From positions 124,001-188,000 of the forward strand of contig NZ_JAGPXX010000001.1 in the NCBI RefSeq assembly GCF_018070345.1: DNA of 64,000 nucleotides, in the 5' to 3' direction. The notes below the pieces were generated by a model. The model had not been told where the DNA came from, made no database searches, and saw nothing but the letters and a program-made list of their open reading frames with translations. Numbering within the stretch: position 1 is the first letter of the stretch; every line of letters begins with the position of its first letter. Of this stretch, positions 24,678-32,233 are shown in pieces. A program made the position numbers and the translations under genes. The DNA is from Streptomyces sp. F63 (lineage in GTDB: Bacteria; Actinomycetota; Actinomycetes; Streptomycetales; Streptomycetaceae).

Positions 24678-25073
24678 CACCGGCCCCCTGTCGCCCTTCT
24701 GAACCGCAACGACCCCGACCATCAGAGCTGCGCCGAGCTGCTGGAATCCCACAACGGCGAACTGCTGGTCACGCCCTACGTACTCACCGAAGCCTGCTAC
24801 CTGCTCGTCAAGTACGTCAGCCCGGACGCCGAGATCAACCTCATCGAGGCCGTCGCCGCTGAAGACCTGACCCAGGTACCCACCGAACGCGACGATCTTT
24901 TCCGCATGGCGGAGCTCATGCAGCAGTACCGTGGGTTCCCTCTCGGTGTTGCCGACGCCTCGGTGGTCGCCCTCGCAGAGCGTCTCAAGGCACCCGCAGT
25001 CGCCACACTGGATCACCGCCACTTCCACGCCATCAGGCCTCTCCATGTGCCGGCACTGACCCTTCTGCCATAA
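24664..25073 (+). pseudogene. VapC-like PIN toxin, one-base frameshift
   Basis: ATG 24664 reads MLIVDTGPL then SPF and a stop. Removing one frame (a missing G after CTG at 24690) restores VALLNRNDPDH and a complete PIN domain: TEACYLL, GVADASVVALAERL and ATLDHRHFHAI carry the expected acidic residues. The gene is otherwise intact to TAA 25073. Either the RNase toxin is freshly inactivated or the base was missed in sequencing. Confidence 0.8.
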
Positions 25074-25213
25074 GGCCCTGCCGCACGGCGCCCTGCCAGG
25101 TGCGTGCCAGAATTGGAGAGCCACGATCAACAGTGGTCGGTGAAGTGCCGGAGCCAAGACGCTACGGAGAGCGTTGTCCCGGGTCACACTCGGTGGACGC
25201 CCGGAAGAACCGT

Positions 25214-25228
25214 GATTTCCAAGCTCAG
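25214..25228. repeat. Decayed attachment site with arm repeat
   Basis: GATTTCCAAGCTCAG resembles the att start (GATTCCCAAGCTCAG) with one mismatch, then diverges. About 120 bp earlier, CTGCCAGGTGCGTGCCAGA (near 25093-25112) matches the arm-type pair, at the same spacing as for att2-att5. It splits the att2-att3 interval into two former cassettes. Confidence 0.65.
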
Positions 25229-25319
25229 GGGCTCGGTGGCGGCCGGGGGCGCATGTCCCGCCACGCGATAGCCTGCCGCAGCCAGACGTCCGGTAGGCAG
25301 AGTCGCGGGAGGCGCCGCA

Positions 25320-25928
25320 GTGTGGGACGGAGTCGTTGCCCGGTATGCGTGGGCCGACGCGAACGAGATCGACTCCTACACCGCCTCCGTCATCACCGGC
25401 AAGACCGAGGACGAGGTGATCCGAGCCTTCGGCGGTGATCCGGTCAGCTCCAGAGTCATGACGTTCGATGAAGCCGCCGAAGAGCAAGCCGATCATCTCT
25501 ACGAGGACCACAACCTCCTCCTGGTCGTCACGGCCGGCCAGCACGTCATCACGGTCGAATGCGGCTACTACGGAAGCATCCCGGAGATCGCCCGACGCGC
25601 CTCGGTCGGCGGCGAGTTCTTCAGCGTCTACAGCAGCGTCAACGGCCACTACCAGGTGATGCACGCAGTGGACGGCCGCGTCGACGGCGCCTTCGACCCG
25701 TTCGAGATGGAAGACGCGGCCTGGATGGATCCCCAACCGCAGCTACCCGCCTGGGCACAGGAGGCGACCTTCCACCTCGGCTCCGTCGAGGCCGAGTCCT
25801 TCGCGCTGATGGAGCGCACCATGGGCGTGGCATTCAACCCAGCGTGGCTTGAGACCCCGCTCCGCACCGTCCTGCTGCCAGCTCCCGCGGCACTCTTCGG
25901 TGACTCCGAGGCGGCCTGGCAGGCGTGA
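25320..25928 (+). CDS. Unrecognised 202-aa protein, possibly DUF6461-like
   Basis: GTG 25320 with GGGAGG 7 nt upstream. The soluble, acidic protein starts VWDGVVARYAWADANEIDSY and contains KTEDEVIRAFGGD, EDHNLLLVVTAGQHVITVE and SVNGHYQVMHAVDGRVDGAFDP in part. An early 'pathway-of-one-helix then strand-rich' layout recalls DUF6461 proteins of Streptomyces, but I am not sure. It is alone in its cassette, between a decayed att and att3; if it is a defence or immunity gene, that is inferred from the company it keeps. Confidence 0.65.
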   Translation: MWDGVVARYAWADANEIDSYTASVITGKTEDEVIRAFGGDPVSSRVMTFDEAAEEQADHLYEDHNLLLVVTAGQHVITVECGYYGSIPEIARRASVGGEFFSVYSSVNGHYQVMHAVDGRVDGAFDPFEMEDAAWMDPQPQLPAWAQEATFHLGSVEAESFALMERTMGVAFNPAWLETPLRTVLLPAPAALFGDSEAAWQA

Positions 25929-26125
25929 GCGCCGACAGTCGCCGATAGCGAGGGTAGCCGTCTCAGTTTCCGTCTCGTTCAGCGCCGTCCAAGGGCGTTC
26001 AGAGCGGCCCCAGAGCCGGTTCCGCCTCAGCAGCAATACGCTGATCAACGCAGGTGAACCGCCCTGCACATAGCCCACCACCCCACCAACACAGTTGGAA
26101 AGCGTGCGCCGTCCAGGGTGCTGGT

Positions 26126-26145
26126 CGCACCAGAAGCGCACCAGA
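26126..26145. repeat. Arm-type repeat pair before att3
   Basis: CGCACCAGAAGCGCACCAGA, a variant of the arm pair, 117 bp before att3, followed by GGGCGGTCAACCACGGT, which also recurs before att4. Confidence 0.58.
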
Positions 26146-26242
26146 AAGGGCGGTCAACCACGGTGATAGGAGACCCCGCCTCACCGAATATATAGGGGCA
26201 TCACCGCAGCTCATGGACTCTGCCTCGTGCCAGTGTCGGTGA

Positions 26243-26288
26243 TTCCCAAGCTCAGAGCGCGGGTTCGATTCCCGTCACCCGCTCCACG
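26243..26288 (+). repeat. Attachment site att3
   Basis: Exact 46-bp att copy, again preceded by GGTGA rather than tRNA sequence and followed by a hairpin terminator (26292-26321). Confidence 0.92.
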
Positions 26289-26291
26289 CGA

Positions 26292-26321
26292 AAGCCTCGG
26301 GCCAACACCCCGGGGCTTTTT
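26292..26321 (+). terminator. att3-linked terminator
   Basis: AAGCCTCGGG...CCCGGGGCTTTTT: stem followed by a run of T, the third copy of the att-linked hairpin. Confidence 0.65.
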
Positions 26322-26330
26322 GGCGTTTGG

Positions 26331-26372
26331 ACCGCTCCAAGCGCCTTGCACTAGATCCGCACCGGAGGCCAC
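26331..26372 (-). pseudogene. Remnant of an integrase 3' end beside att3
   Basis: ACCGCTCCAAGCGCCTTGCA and the next 20 bases align with 7624-7660, where int ends: GCCGCTCTAAGCGTCTCGTG. In the minus-strand frame it reads GADLVQGAW where int ends GTDLARDA-stop; the stop codon has become Trp. This is the left end of an older element that lost its mobility genes. Confidence 0.62.
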
Positions 26373-26442
26373 TCTCCCCTGGCGCGAAGGCATTCCCCGA
26401 GCCACGGGATGGGCGGTTGCCGTCGGAAGACCTCAGAGGCAT

Positions 26443-26466
26443 GGTTATGGTTGAGGTACCATAACC
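26443..26466. promoter_or_regulatory. Autoregulatory operator of the VapBC pair
   Basis: GGTTATGG-8 nt-CCATAACC, a perfect 8-bp inverted repeat ending 2 bp before the antitoxin start codon. Ribbon-helix-helix antitoxins normally repress their own operon at such sites. Confidence 0.72.
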
Positions 26467-26468
26467 AC

Positions 26469-26708
26469 ATGAGCCTGAAGAAGACGACCGTCATGGTCGA
26501 TGAGGAGGATCTCGCGCTGATCAAGGAAGCGGCAGCGCGCGAGGGACGGCCGGAGTCGGAGTACTTCCGGGAGGCTTTCCACCTCGCGGCCCTGCGCACC
26601 CGACGCTGGGACGAGGATTGGGACATCCCCAGCCTGGACTTTGGGGGCCCGGTTAGTGCCGAGGAGATCGACCGAGCGGTATCGGATGGCGTGGCGGACA
26701 CCGAGTGA
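26469..26708 (+). CDS. VapB-like (CopG/ribbon-helix-helix) antitoxin
   Basis: 79 residues. The N-terminal KKTTVMVDEEDLALIKEAA followed by GRPESEYFREAFHLA is a ribbon-helix-helix domain; the acidic C-terminus (WDIPSLDFGGPVSAEEIDRA) would neutralise the toxin. No good ribosome binding site precedes ATG 26469, where the operator lies instead, so the message may be leaderless. Its stop overlaps the toxin start (GTGA). Confidence 0.85.
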   Translation: MSLKKTTVMVDEEDLALIKEAAAREGRPESEYFREAFHLAALRTRRWDEDWDIPSLDFGGPVSAEEIDRAVSDGVADTE

Positions 26709-27139
26709 TCGTCATCGGTGACACCTCCGGCTTGGTGGCTGCCCTCAACGCGTCGGACCCCGAACACGAAGCCTCTCGGACCGCCCTGCGCCAGGCTGCA
26801 CTGACCGTTGTATCGCCACTGGTGATCTTGGAGATCGAGCACATCACCACGCGTAACGTCAACCGCAGAGCCGCCTACGCAGTGAATGACTGGCTGCTGG
26901 CCCAAGAGCAAACCGGACGCCTGGCCATCCCTGAGTTGTCCGCCGGCACACTGCGCAAGGCCCGCGTTGTCCAGAACCGCTACGCGGCCCTGCGGCTCGA
27001 TCTGACCGACGCCGTGAACGTCGTCCTGGCCGAGGCGTACGACACCGAGACCATCCTGACCCTCGACCGCCGGAACTTCAGAGCTGTCACCCCCCTCACC
27101 GGCAATCACGCCTTTCGGCTTCTGCCCGACGACCTGTAA
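26705..27139 (+). CDS. VapC-like PIN-domain ribonuclease toxin
   Basis: 144 residues from GTG 26705. The PIN acidic set is complete: IGDTSGLVAALN, EIEH, LDLTDAVNVV and LTLDRRNF. Such toxins cleave tRNA or rRNA when the antitoxin is degraded. Unlike the toxin of the preceding cassette, this one is intact. Translational coupling to the antitoxin by a 4-bp overlap keeps the ratio fixed. Confidence 0.88.
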   Translation: MIVIGDTSGLVAALNASDPEHEASRTALRQAALTVVSPLVILEIEHITTRNVNRRAAYAVNDWLLAQEQTGRLAIPELSAGTLRKARVVQNRYAALRLDLTDAVNVVLAEAYDTETILTLDRRNFRAVTPLTGNHAFRLLPDDL

Positions 27140-27282
27140 AAAAGCAGTTGTCGCCGTTCGAAGAACCGGAAGCCGCAGTCACCGGCGGGCGGGCAATCCA
27201 CCCACGTGAATCACCGCCGCACGCCGACGCCGACGCCGACCGCAGTCGACGCCGTCCTCAGCGCGCCGGGCTGGGCTCGCTA

Positions 27283-27606
27283 TCAGGCGGCGTGCGGAGT
27301 GAAGGTGACGGAGGAGTCACCCTCGTCGATGGCCAGGTTCAGGGTGCCGTCAAGGGCCTTGGCCAGGCGCCGCAGCAGCGGGAGAGTGGGTACGGTGTCG
27401 CCACCCTCCATCCGGGAGACCTGCGGCTGCGTCATCCCGGCCCGCTCGGCCAGTTCGGCCTGGGACAGTCCGAGTTCGATCCGGCGGTCGTAGACCGCCT
27501 GTCCGAGATCGCCGGCCAGCCGCGCGTCGACGTACTCCTGGTCGTACTCCACAACCTCACCCGCAAGCTGCCGGGTCCGGCGCGTCCTCCATGCGCTGTG
27601 GTTCAT
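27283..27606 (-). CDS. HigA-like XRE-family antitoxin
   Basis: 107 residues. A helix-turn-helix of the XRE type occupies the middle (LGQAVYDRRIELGLSQAELA, then MTQPQVSRMEGGDTVP), and a short C-terminal strand-rich end follows (GTLNLAIDEGDSSVTF). It starts one base before the end of the toxin frame (TGATG), with toxin first and antitoxin second, as in HigBA systems. It is convergent with the VapBC pair of the same interval. Confidence 0.86.
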   Translation of the reverse strand: MNHSAWRTRRTRQLAGEVVEYDQEYVDARLAGDLGQAVYDRRIELGLSQAELAERAGMTQPQVSRMEGGDTVPTLPLLRRLAKALDGTLNLAIDEGDSSVTFTPHAA

Positions 27607-27975
27607 CAGCTCTCCTTGCGCCGATCGTAGGTGTGCTCGGCCCGGCCGTGCTCGGCCTCGCAGACCTTCTGAGCCTGATGCGCACGCTCGACTTCCGCCG
27701 CCTCACGCATCCTCGTCTTGCGGAACACGGTCAGCAGAACGATGCGCTGCCCGGGGGGCGAGCCAGTACGGGATGCGCACGGCGTCACCGTCCAGCTCGA
27801 AGCGCAGCTCACGCAGCTTGCCGCCCAAGTGACGCGAGTAGGGCTCACCGAGTGTCGTCGGCTTGTCCAAAAGACGTTCCGTCTTGTCTTCCACCCGTCG
27901 GTACAGGCGGAACGGAAGCAGATCCAGCCAATCCCGGACCTCGGGTTCGATTTCGATCTCCCACCGCTCCGTCAT
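27606..27975 (-). pseudogene. HigB-like (Gp49/RelE superfamily) toxin with a frameshift in a C-run
   Basis: From ATG 27975 the frame gives MTERWEIEIEPEVRDWLDLL, then GEPYSRHLGGKLRELRFEL and RIPYWLAP, all typical of phage-derived Gp49/HigB toxins. It then fails. The following frame supplies PGQRIVLLTVFRKTRM, the expected C-terminus. The break is at a run of six C (minus strand); five would restore the frame. It is either a slipped-strand inactivation, a phase-variable tract or a sequencing error. Confidence 0.8.
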
Positions 27976-28115
27976 GCAATCAACGATATATACCTCGGAT
28001 TACATAGAGCAAGCCATCGTCGGTCCGCGACCGTCCGTGCCTCCCTGCCGCGCCGCGCCCGCGACCTGCGGCAGGGCCACGCCCGACGAGAAGGTTGCGG
28101 ACCGAAGGCGCCCCG

Positions 28116-28135
28116 CGTGCCCGATGCGTGCCCGA
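28116..28135. repeat. Arm-type repeat pair before att4
   Basis: CGTGCCCGATGCGTGCCCGA, 130 bp before att4, followed by GCGGTCAACCACGGTC as before att3. Confidence 0.6.
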
Positions 28136-28245
28136 TTGGGGAGCGAACCGCGGTCAACCACGGTCAGCAACGAGTGGTGTCACGGCCACTGGATGGGATT
28201 GTTTCAGCAGGTCAGGTGCCGTTTTGCTGTCCAAGCGCCCGGTGA

Positions 28246-28291
28246 TTCCCAAGCTCAGAGCGCGGGTTCGATTCCCGTCACCCGCTCCACG
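28246..28291 (+). repeat. Attachment site att4
   Basis: Exact 46-bp att copy; a terminator hairpin follows at 28294-28328. Confidence 0.92.
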
Positions 28292-28293
28292 AC

Positions 28294-28328
28294 AAAGCTC
28301 CAGGTCAACAACCTGGGGCTTCTTTGTT
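28294..28328 (+). terminator. att4-linked terminator
   Basis: AAGCTCCAGGT...ACCTGGGGCTT stem with CTTTGTTG after it. Confidence 0.65.
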
Positions 28329-28526
28329 GCCCTGGGCTGCCGCATCTCTCCGTCGGCCCACGATGCCGACCGAGATCCGGCGAAACACCATCGCACTTGA
28401 GGCAAGACGGTCGAGAGGCGTCAGGTGTCACGTGGCCGGCGAAGGGTGGGCGTAAGCTCAACCCAGCGACCGCAACAACGGCCAGGCTCAGATGATCGCG
28501 TAGACCGCCGCCCAGGAGACGTTCCG

Positions 28527-28880
28527 ATGACCGAACAGCCTTCTGCCCCCGACGGGCCCCTGATCCCCATGCCGGCGCTCACCCCGGCAGCCCTCCGCGC
28601 GGCGGTCGCCCAGATCGCACCCGCCCAGCTGCCTGCTTTCGTTGAGCACCTTGACCGCGCGGTCGAACAAGCCGCCGCCCAGAGCACCATCGCGCCCCTG
28701 CGTACCTTTCTGCAGTGGTGGGGGGAGTTCGTCGCTGTCCAGCGCTACCCGGCCCGCGCCGCCCGCCTGCACGAACTGGAGGCTTTGGCGGAAGAGGCCA
28801 CCGACCGCGAGACTCTTCGCTCCACACTCTCCGAGATCCGACGGATCACGGAACTGGCCCACCACGAGATCTCCGCGTGA
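28527..28880 (+). CDS. DUF6247-family protein (putative antitoxin)
   Basis: 117 residues, with CAGGAGA upstream of the ATG. LIPMPALTPAALRAAVAQIA, LPAFVEHLDRA, APLRTFLQWWGEFVAVQRYP and AARLHELEAL are the pattern I associate with DUF6247 proteins of Streptomyces. It is helical throughout. It overlaps the next gene by 4 bp (GTGA). Pairing with a small partner in a mobile cassette suggests a toxin-antitoxin role, which is not shown by sequence alone. Confidence 0.72.
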   Translation: MTEQPSAPDGPLIPMPALTPAALRAAVAQIAPAQLPAFVEHLDRAVEQAAAQSTIAPLRTFLQWWGEFVAVQRYPARAARLHELEALAEEATDRETLRSTLSEIRRITELAHHEISA

Positions 28881-29140
28881 GCGATACCTGGACCTGGGAC
28901 TACGACCCCGACGCCGAGCACGTCGTAGGCGGTCTGCCGTACGAAGTCGTGGCCGAGGTAGAGCGCTTGGCTGAGCAGCTGACGATCTTGGGCCCTGACG
29001 CGGTCAACGTTGGCCGCGGAAATCCACACGGGGGAGGCCTGCGGACCCAGGACGTCTTCGGGGGACGGGGCTTCTTCATGTTCATGGCACTAGAACGCCT
29101 TGAGCTGGTGGTGATCACTCGCGTCACATGGCTCGGCTGA
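28877..29140 (+). CDS. Small partner of the DUF6247 protein (putative toxin)
   Basis: 87 residues from GTG 28877. SDTWTWDYDPDAEHVVGGLP, VVAEVERLAEQLTILG and MALERLELVVITRVTWLG alternate helix and strand in a way reminiscent of small RelE-like folds, but no catalytic residue can be assigned. Coupled translation with the upstream gene and position inside an att-bounded cassette are the main arguments. Confidence 0.62.
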   Translation: MSDTWTWDYDPDAEHVVGGLPYEVVAEVERLAEQLTILGPDAVNVGRGNPHGGGLRTQDVFGGRGFFMFMALERLELVVITRVTWLG

Positions 29141-29237
29141 TCAGTCGCTGCGGCGCCGGCTCGCCGCGGGTGAGAGCCACAAGGGACCGGGGGTCAGAAG
29201 TCCGCCCGAGTTGCTTCTGGTCGAAGAGATCGGAGCG

Positions 29238-29257
29238 CGTGCCCGATCCGTGCCCGA
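29238..29257. repeat. Arm-type repeat pair before att5
   Basis: CGTGCCCGATCCGTGCCCGA, 130 bp before att5. Confidence 0.6.
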
Positions 29258-29367
29258 TCAGGCGGTGAACGGCGGTCAATCAGCGGCTTGGCCGGGGCCC
29301 GGGCGGACGAAGCACGCCTACCGTTTACGCAGGTCGGGGTCGTTCAGACGCGCGTCAGGCCCGGTGA

Positions 29368-29413
29368 TTCCCAAGCTCAGAGCGCGGGTTCGATTCCCGT
29401 CACCCGCTCCACG
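29368..29413 (+). repeat. Attachment site att5 (last exact copy)
   Basis: Exact 46-bp att copy, followed by a hairpin at 29415-29445. This is the right border of the recognisable array; chromosomal genes resume at 29536. Confidence 0.92.
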
Positions 29414-29458
29414 ACGAAGGCCCAGGCCGGCGGCCGGGGCTTCTTTGTCTTCTGGATC

Positions 29459-29533
29459 CTGCGCCGGATCCGCGCCGAAGGGCTTTCACTGGGCACGAGG
29501 GCACCCAGGTCCGGAGCGCGGGTTCGGCTCTCC
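29459..29533. repeat. Possible further worn element end
   Basis: TGCGCCGGATCCGCGCCGAA near 29459 resembles the arm pair at its left-end distance from att5, and GAGCGCGGGTTCG (29515-29527) is a 13-bp exact match to the inside of att. Together they hint at one more, nearly deleted, insertion ending beside the SpoIIE gene. Confidence 0.4.
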
Positions 29534-29535
29534 GG

Positions 29536-30779
29536 CTAGACGTCGAGTTCGGCGAGGTGGTCCGCCGTACGGCCGTGCCACTCGACAAGGAACAAGGTCG
29601 CGTCGTCGTGGGCCTCGCCACTCCGAGCGCGTTCCAGGGTGGAGGCAAGTCTGCGAACGGTCTGGATCACCCCCGTGCTGGAGGGTTCGATGCGCTCGAT
29701 GGCGTCGGTCAAGCGGGATTCGTGGAACTCCTGACCCTGGGGTCCTCGCTCCTCGATGACACCGTCGGTGAAGAACAACACCTTGTCTCCGGGGCGGAGC
29801 CGGGCCTCGGCCACCTGAGGGGCGGGCAGGCCGAAACCCATGGGCAGCCTGTCCGCACTCTCCAGCCGCTCGATGACGCGGTGCCCCCTGATCAGGATCG
29901 GCGCCGGATGACCGGCGTTGATCCACTGCAGGTACCCCGTGGAGATGTCCAGGCGCATCATCTGAGCGGTCACGAACTGTTCGGTCCCGAACGTGCCGTT
30001 GATGCTCCGGTCCATCATTTCGTACAGCTCCCGGAGCGCGACATCCGTGCGCCGGCCCCGGCGGTGCGCTCCGAGGGCGACGGTCGCCAACAGCGCAGCC
30101 TCCAGTCCGTGCCCCATCGCATCGATGATCGCCAGATGCAGGAGGTCGTCGTTGAGCGCGTAGTCCAGGCTGTCGCCTGCGACCTCGCGTGCGGGCTGCA
30201 GGGCACCCGCGAGGGAGACCTGCGGCGTGGCCATCGCCAGCGGAGGAAGCTGGGCGTATTGGATCTCCGCGGCCAGACTCAGCGGCCGGCCATGGCGGCG
30301 CGCCTTGAAGAAGTGGTCCGTATAGCGGGTCTTGGAGATGATCATCTCCGCGATCAGGGCCGCGAGTCGCCGCAGAAGCCGCCGGTCGTCCTCGGTCACC
30401 GCGTCCAGGGTGATGGAGATCACGCCGACCTCGTCGGCGCCGTCGACCAGCGGCAGATGCACGCGCAGCCCGTCGGCCTGCCGCTCCTCCACCATGCGCC
30501 TGCCGAGGAATGCCGCGCCGGCGGGTGAGCCGTCGACGGGCAGCGGCCCACCCGAGGTGAGGCCCCGGCCGCCGGCACCAGCGTGGTCTGCTCGTAGTCC
30601 TGCAGGTGGATCGAGACGTCGCGGCCTCCGATCCTGGCGACCTCTTCGGCCACCAGCGGGGCGATGAGCTGCGGCGGCATCTCGTGGGACCGGTCCAGCA
30701 ACTGCCCGAGCAGCCGCTCACCGAACCCCTCCGAGCGATCCACCGGAATCCGGCGGGAGCCGCGCCGGCTCTCGTCCAC
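29536..30779 (-). pseudogene. SpoIIE-type PP2C serine phosphatase with a frameshift
   Basis: The C-terminal 319 residues form a PP2C/SpoIIE phosphatase: AIIDAMGHGLEAAL, FFTDGVIEERG and HDDATLFLVEW hold metal-binding Asp residues. The preceding GVISITLDAVTEDD region looks like the end of a GAF domain. The N-terminus (MDESRRGSRRIPVDRSEGFG, then DVSIHLQDYEQTTLVPA) lies in another frame; the joint is a one-base indel near 30572 in a GC-rich run. Phosphatases of this kind reset anti-sigma-factor antagonists. Whether the gene is broken or misread cannot be decided here. Confidence 0.72.
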
Positions 30780-30891
30780 GGGTGCGCCGCCTTCCCATTG
30801 TGGAGCAGGCCTCTAGCCCACACCCTTGCCCACGACGATCACCCCGGCTCCCGGAGTTACGCCACACGGGTGAAACCCTTCTCCGTCCGCC

Positions 30892-30955
30892 CGCGGGAGA
30901 CCTCACGCCGGCTCCCGCCCAGGCCGCAACGGGAGCCGGCGTGAGGTCTCCCGCG
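30892..30955. terminator. 26-bp perfect hairpin
   Basis: A 26-bp perfect inverted repeat (30892-30917 with 30930-30955) around a 12-nt loop. It lies downstream of the minus-strand membrane gene at 31138 and upstream of the SpoIIE gene. The core CGGGAGCCGG recurs in a second hairpin at about 31020-31048. Confidence 0.75.
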
Positions 30956-31137
30956 AGCTGCCGATGAACGGCCACGGTCGGGACGGTGCTCTGAGCAGCA
31001 CGCAATGCCGTCCCGGGAAGCCGGGAGCCGGCTTGCCCCGGCTCCCGCTGCTGGAGCGCGAGTGGGTCAAGAAGCGTCACCCGCGGGGCCGGGCCCGCCG
31101 GCACGCCCTGGGGGCGGGCGCGTTCGGGTGCGGGTGC
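30956..31137. other. Intergenic, second hairpin
   Basis: No gene. CCGGGAGCCGG...CCCGGCTCCCG forms another stem near 31020-31048, sharing its arm sequence with the hairpin at 30892, so one may be a partial copy of the other. Confidence 0.5.
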
Positions 31138-31461
31138 TCAGGGCGCCGGGTCAGGGCGGCCCCCGCGGCGGAGTGCCCGGGCGACCCAGCCGATGATCGC
31201 GGCGTTCACCAGCGCCCCGAAGACGATGGCCGCGACGAGCGTCACGGCGCCCCCCGGCAGGACGAGCAGTACGAGGCTGCCCGGGGCGGTCGCCAGGATG
31301 GGGATGACGCCCGCCATGGACTCCCCCGAGCCGTCGGTCGCGGACACCGCCAGGGCCCACCCGAGCAGGGCGGCGCAGAGCAGGAGGTAGGCGAGGCCGG
31401 TGAGGCCGAAGGCGCCGTGCAGGCGGCGGAGGACGGAGCGGTCGGAAGCGGTGGCGGTCAC
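31138..31461 (-). CDS. SCO4225-family membrane protein
   Basis: 107 residues with three hydrophobic helices (GAFGLTGLAYLLLCAALLGW, ILATAPGSLVLLVLPGGA, LVAAIVFGALVNAAIIGWVA). The family is restricted to actinomycetes and uncharacterised. It lies directly downstream of a NarL/kinase pair in the same direction, a common arrangement, and may be its target or partner. Confidence 0.78.
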   Translation of the reverse strand: MTATASDRSVLRRLHGAFGLTGLAYLLLCAALLGWALAVSATDGSGESMAGVIPILATAPGSLVLLVLPGGAVTLVAAIVFGALVNAAIIGWVARALRRGGRPDPAP

Positions 31462-31480
31462 GGGAATCGGCCCCTTCGAT

Positions 31481-31520
31481 GGGTGTGGTGGCGTGTGGTG
31501 GCGTGTGGTGGCGTGTGGTG
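31481..31520. repeat. 10-bp tandem repeat
   Basis: Four units of GCGTGTGGTG (the first with one mismatch) between the SCO4225 gene and the response regulator. Copy number may vary; it could affect the promoter of the membrane gene. Confidence 0.8.
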
Positions 31521-31552
31521 AGGGCGCGTGCGCGCGGGGGGTGCCGCGGTGC

Positions 31553-32233
31553 TCAGAGGTGGGCGCCGGGCGGGTTCGGGCGGGCGAGGCCCAGGTCGTA
31601 GGCGAGGATCGTGGCCTGGACGCGGTCGCGCAGCCCGAGCTTGCGGAGCACCGCGTTCACATGGGACTTCACGGTGCCCACGGTGATGCCGAGCTGCTCG
31701 GCGATCTCCGCGTTGGTGAGGCCGGAGGCGACCAGGGTGAGGACGCCGCGCTGGCTGGTGGTCAGGCTCTCGAGCCCGGGCGGGCTCCCGGCGCGTACCG
31801 GGGTGCCCGGCCCGGAGGCGTAGTGGTCGATGAGGCGGCGGGTCGCGGACGGGGCGAGCACGCTTTCGCCGGCCGCCACCACCCGGATGCCGTCCAGCAG
31901 TTCGGAGGGGCGTACGTCCTTGAGGAGGAAGCCCGAGGCACCGGCGCGCAGTGCGTCGAAGACGTACGCGTCGAGGTCGAAGGTGGTCAGGACGAGGACA
32001 CGGGGGGCGTCCGGGCGGCCGGTGATGATGCGGGTGGCGGCGATGCCGTCCAGTTCGGGCATGCGGACGTCCATGACGACCACGTCCGGTGCCAGCTCCT
32101 CGGCGAGCCGTACCGCGTCGGCGCCGTCGGCGGCCTCGCCGACGACGGTCATGTCCTCCTCGGCGTCGATCACGGCGGCGAATCCCGCCCGGACGATGCC
32201 CTGGTCGTCGACGACCAGCACGGTGAGGCTCAT
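31553..32233 (-). CDS. NarL/LuxR-type response regulator
   Basis: 226 residues: a receiver domain with acidic pocket VLVVDDQG, phosphorylated Asp in VVVMDVRMPELDG and Lys in GFLLKDV, then a LuxR helix-turn-helix (LTSQRGVLTLVASGLTNAEI, TVGTVKSHVNAVLRKLGL). The start overlaps the kinase stop by 4 bp, so it is the cognate regulator of the neighbouring histidine kinase. Confidence 0.95.
   Translation of the reverse strand: MSLTVLVVDDQGIVRAGFAAVIDAEEDMTVVGEAADGADAVRLAEELAPDVVVMDVRMPELDGIAATRIITGRPDAPRVLVLTTFDLDAYVFDALRAGASGFLLKDVRPSELLDGIRVVAAGESVLAPSATRRLIDHYASGPGTPVRAGSPPGLESLTTSQRGVLTLVASGLTNAEIAEQLGITVGTVKSHVNAVLRKLGLRDRVQATILAYDLGLARPNPPGAHL

Noticed and set aside
24274..29413. The four extra att copies as additional tRNA-Gly genes
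   Set aside because: They lack the acceptor 5' strand, D-arm and first half of the anticodon stem; only the 3' half is present.
7523..29413. The att array as a true integron with attC sites
   Set aside because: There is no IntI-type integrase; the repeats are identical tRNA 3' halves and not variable, folded attC sites.
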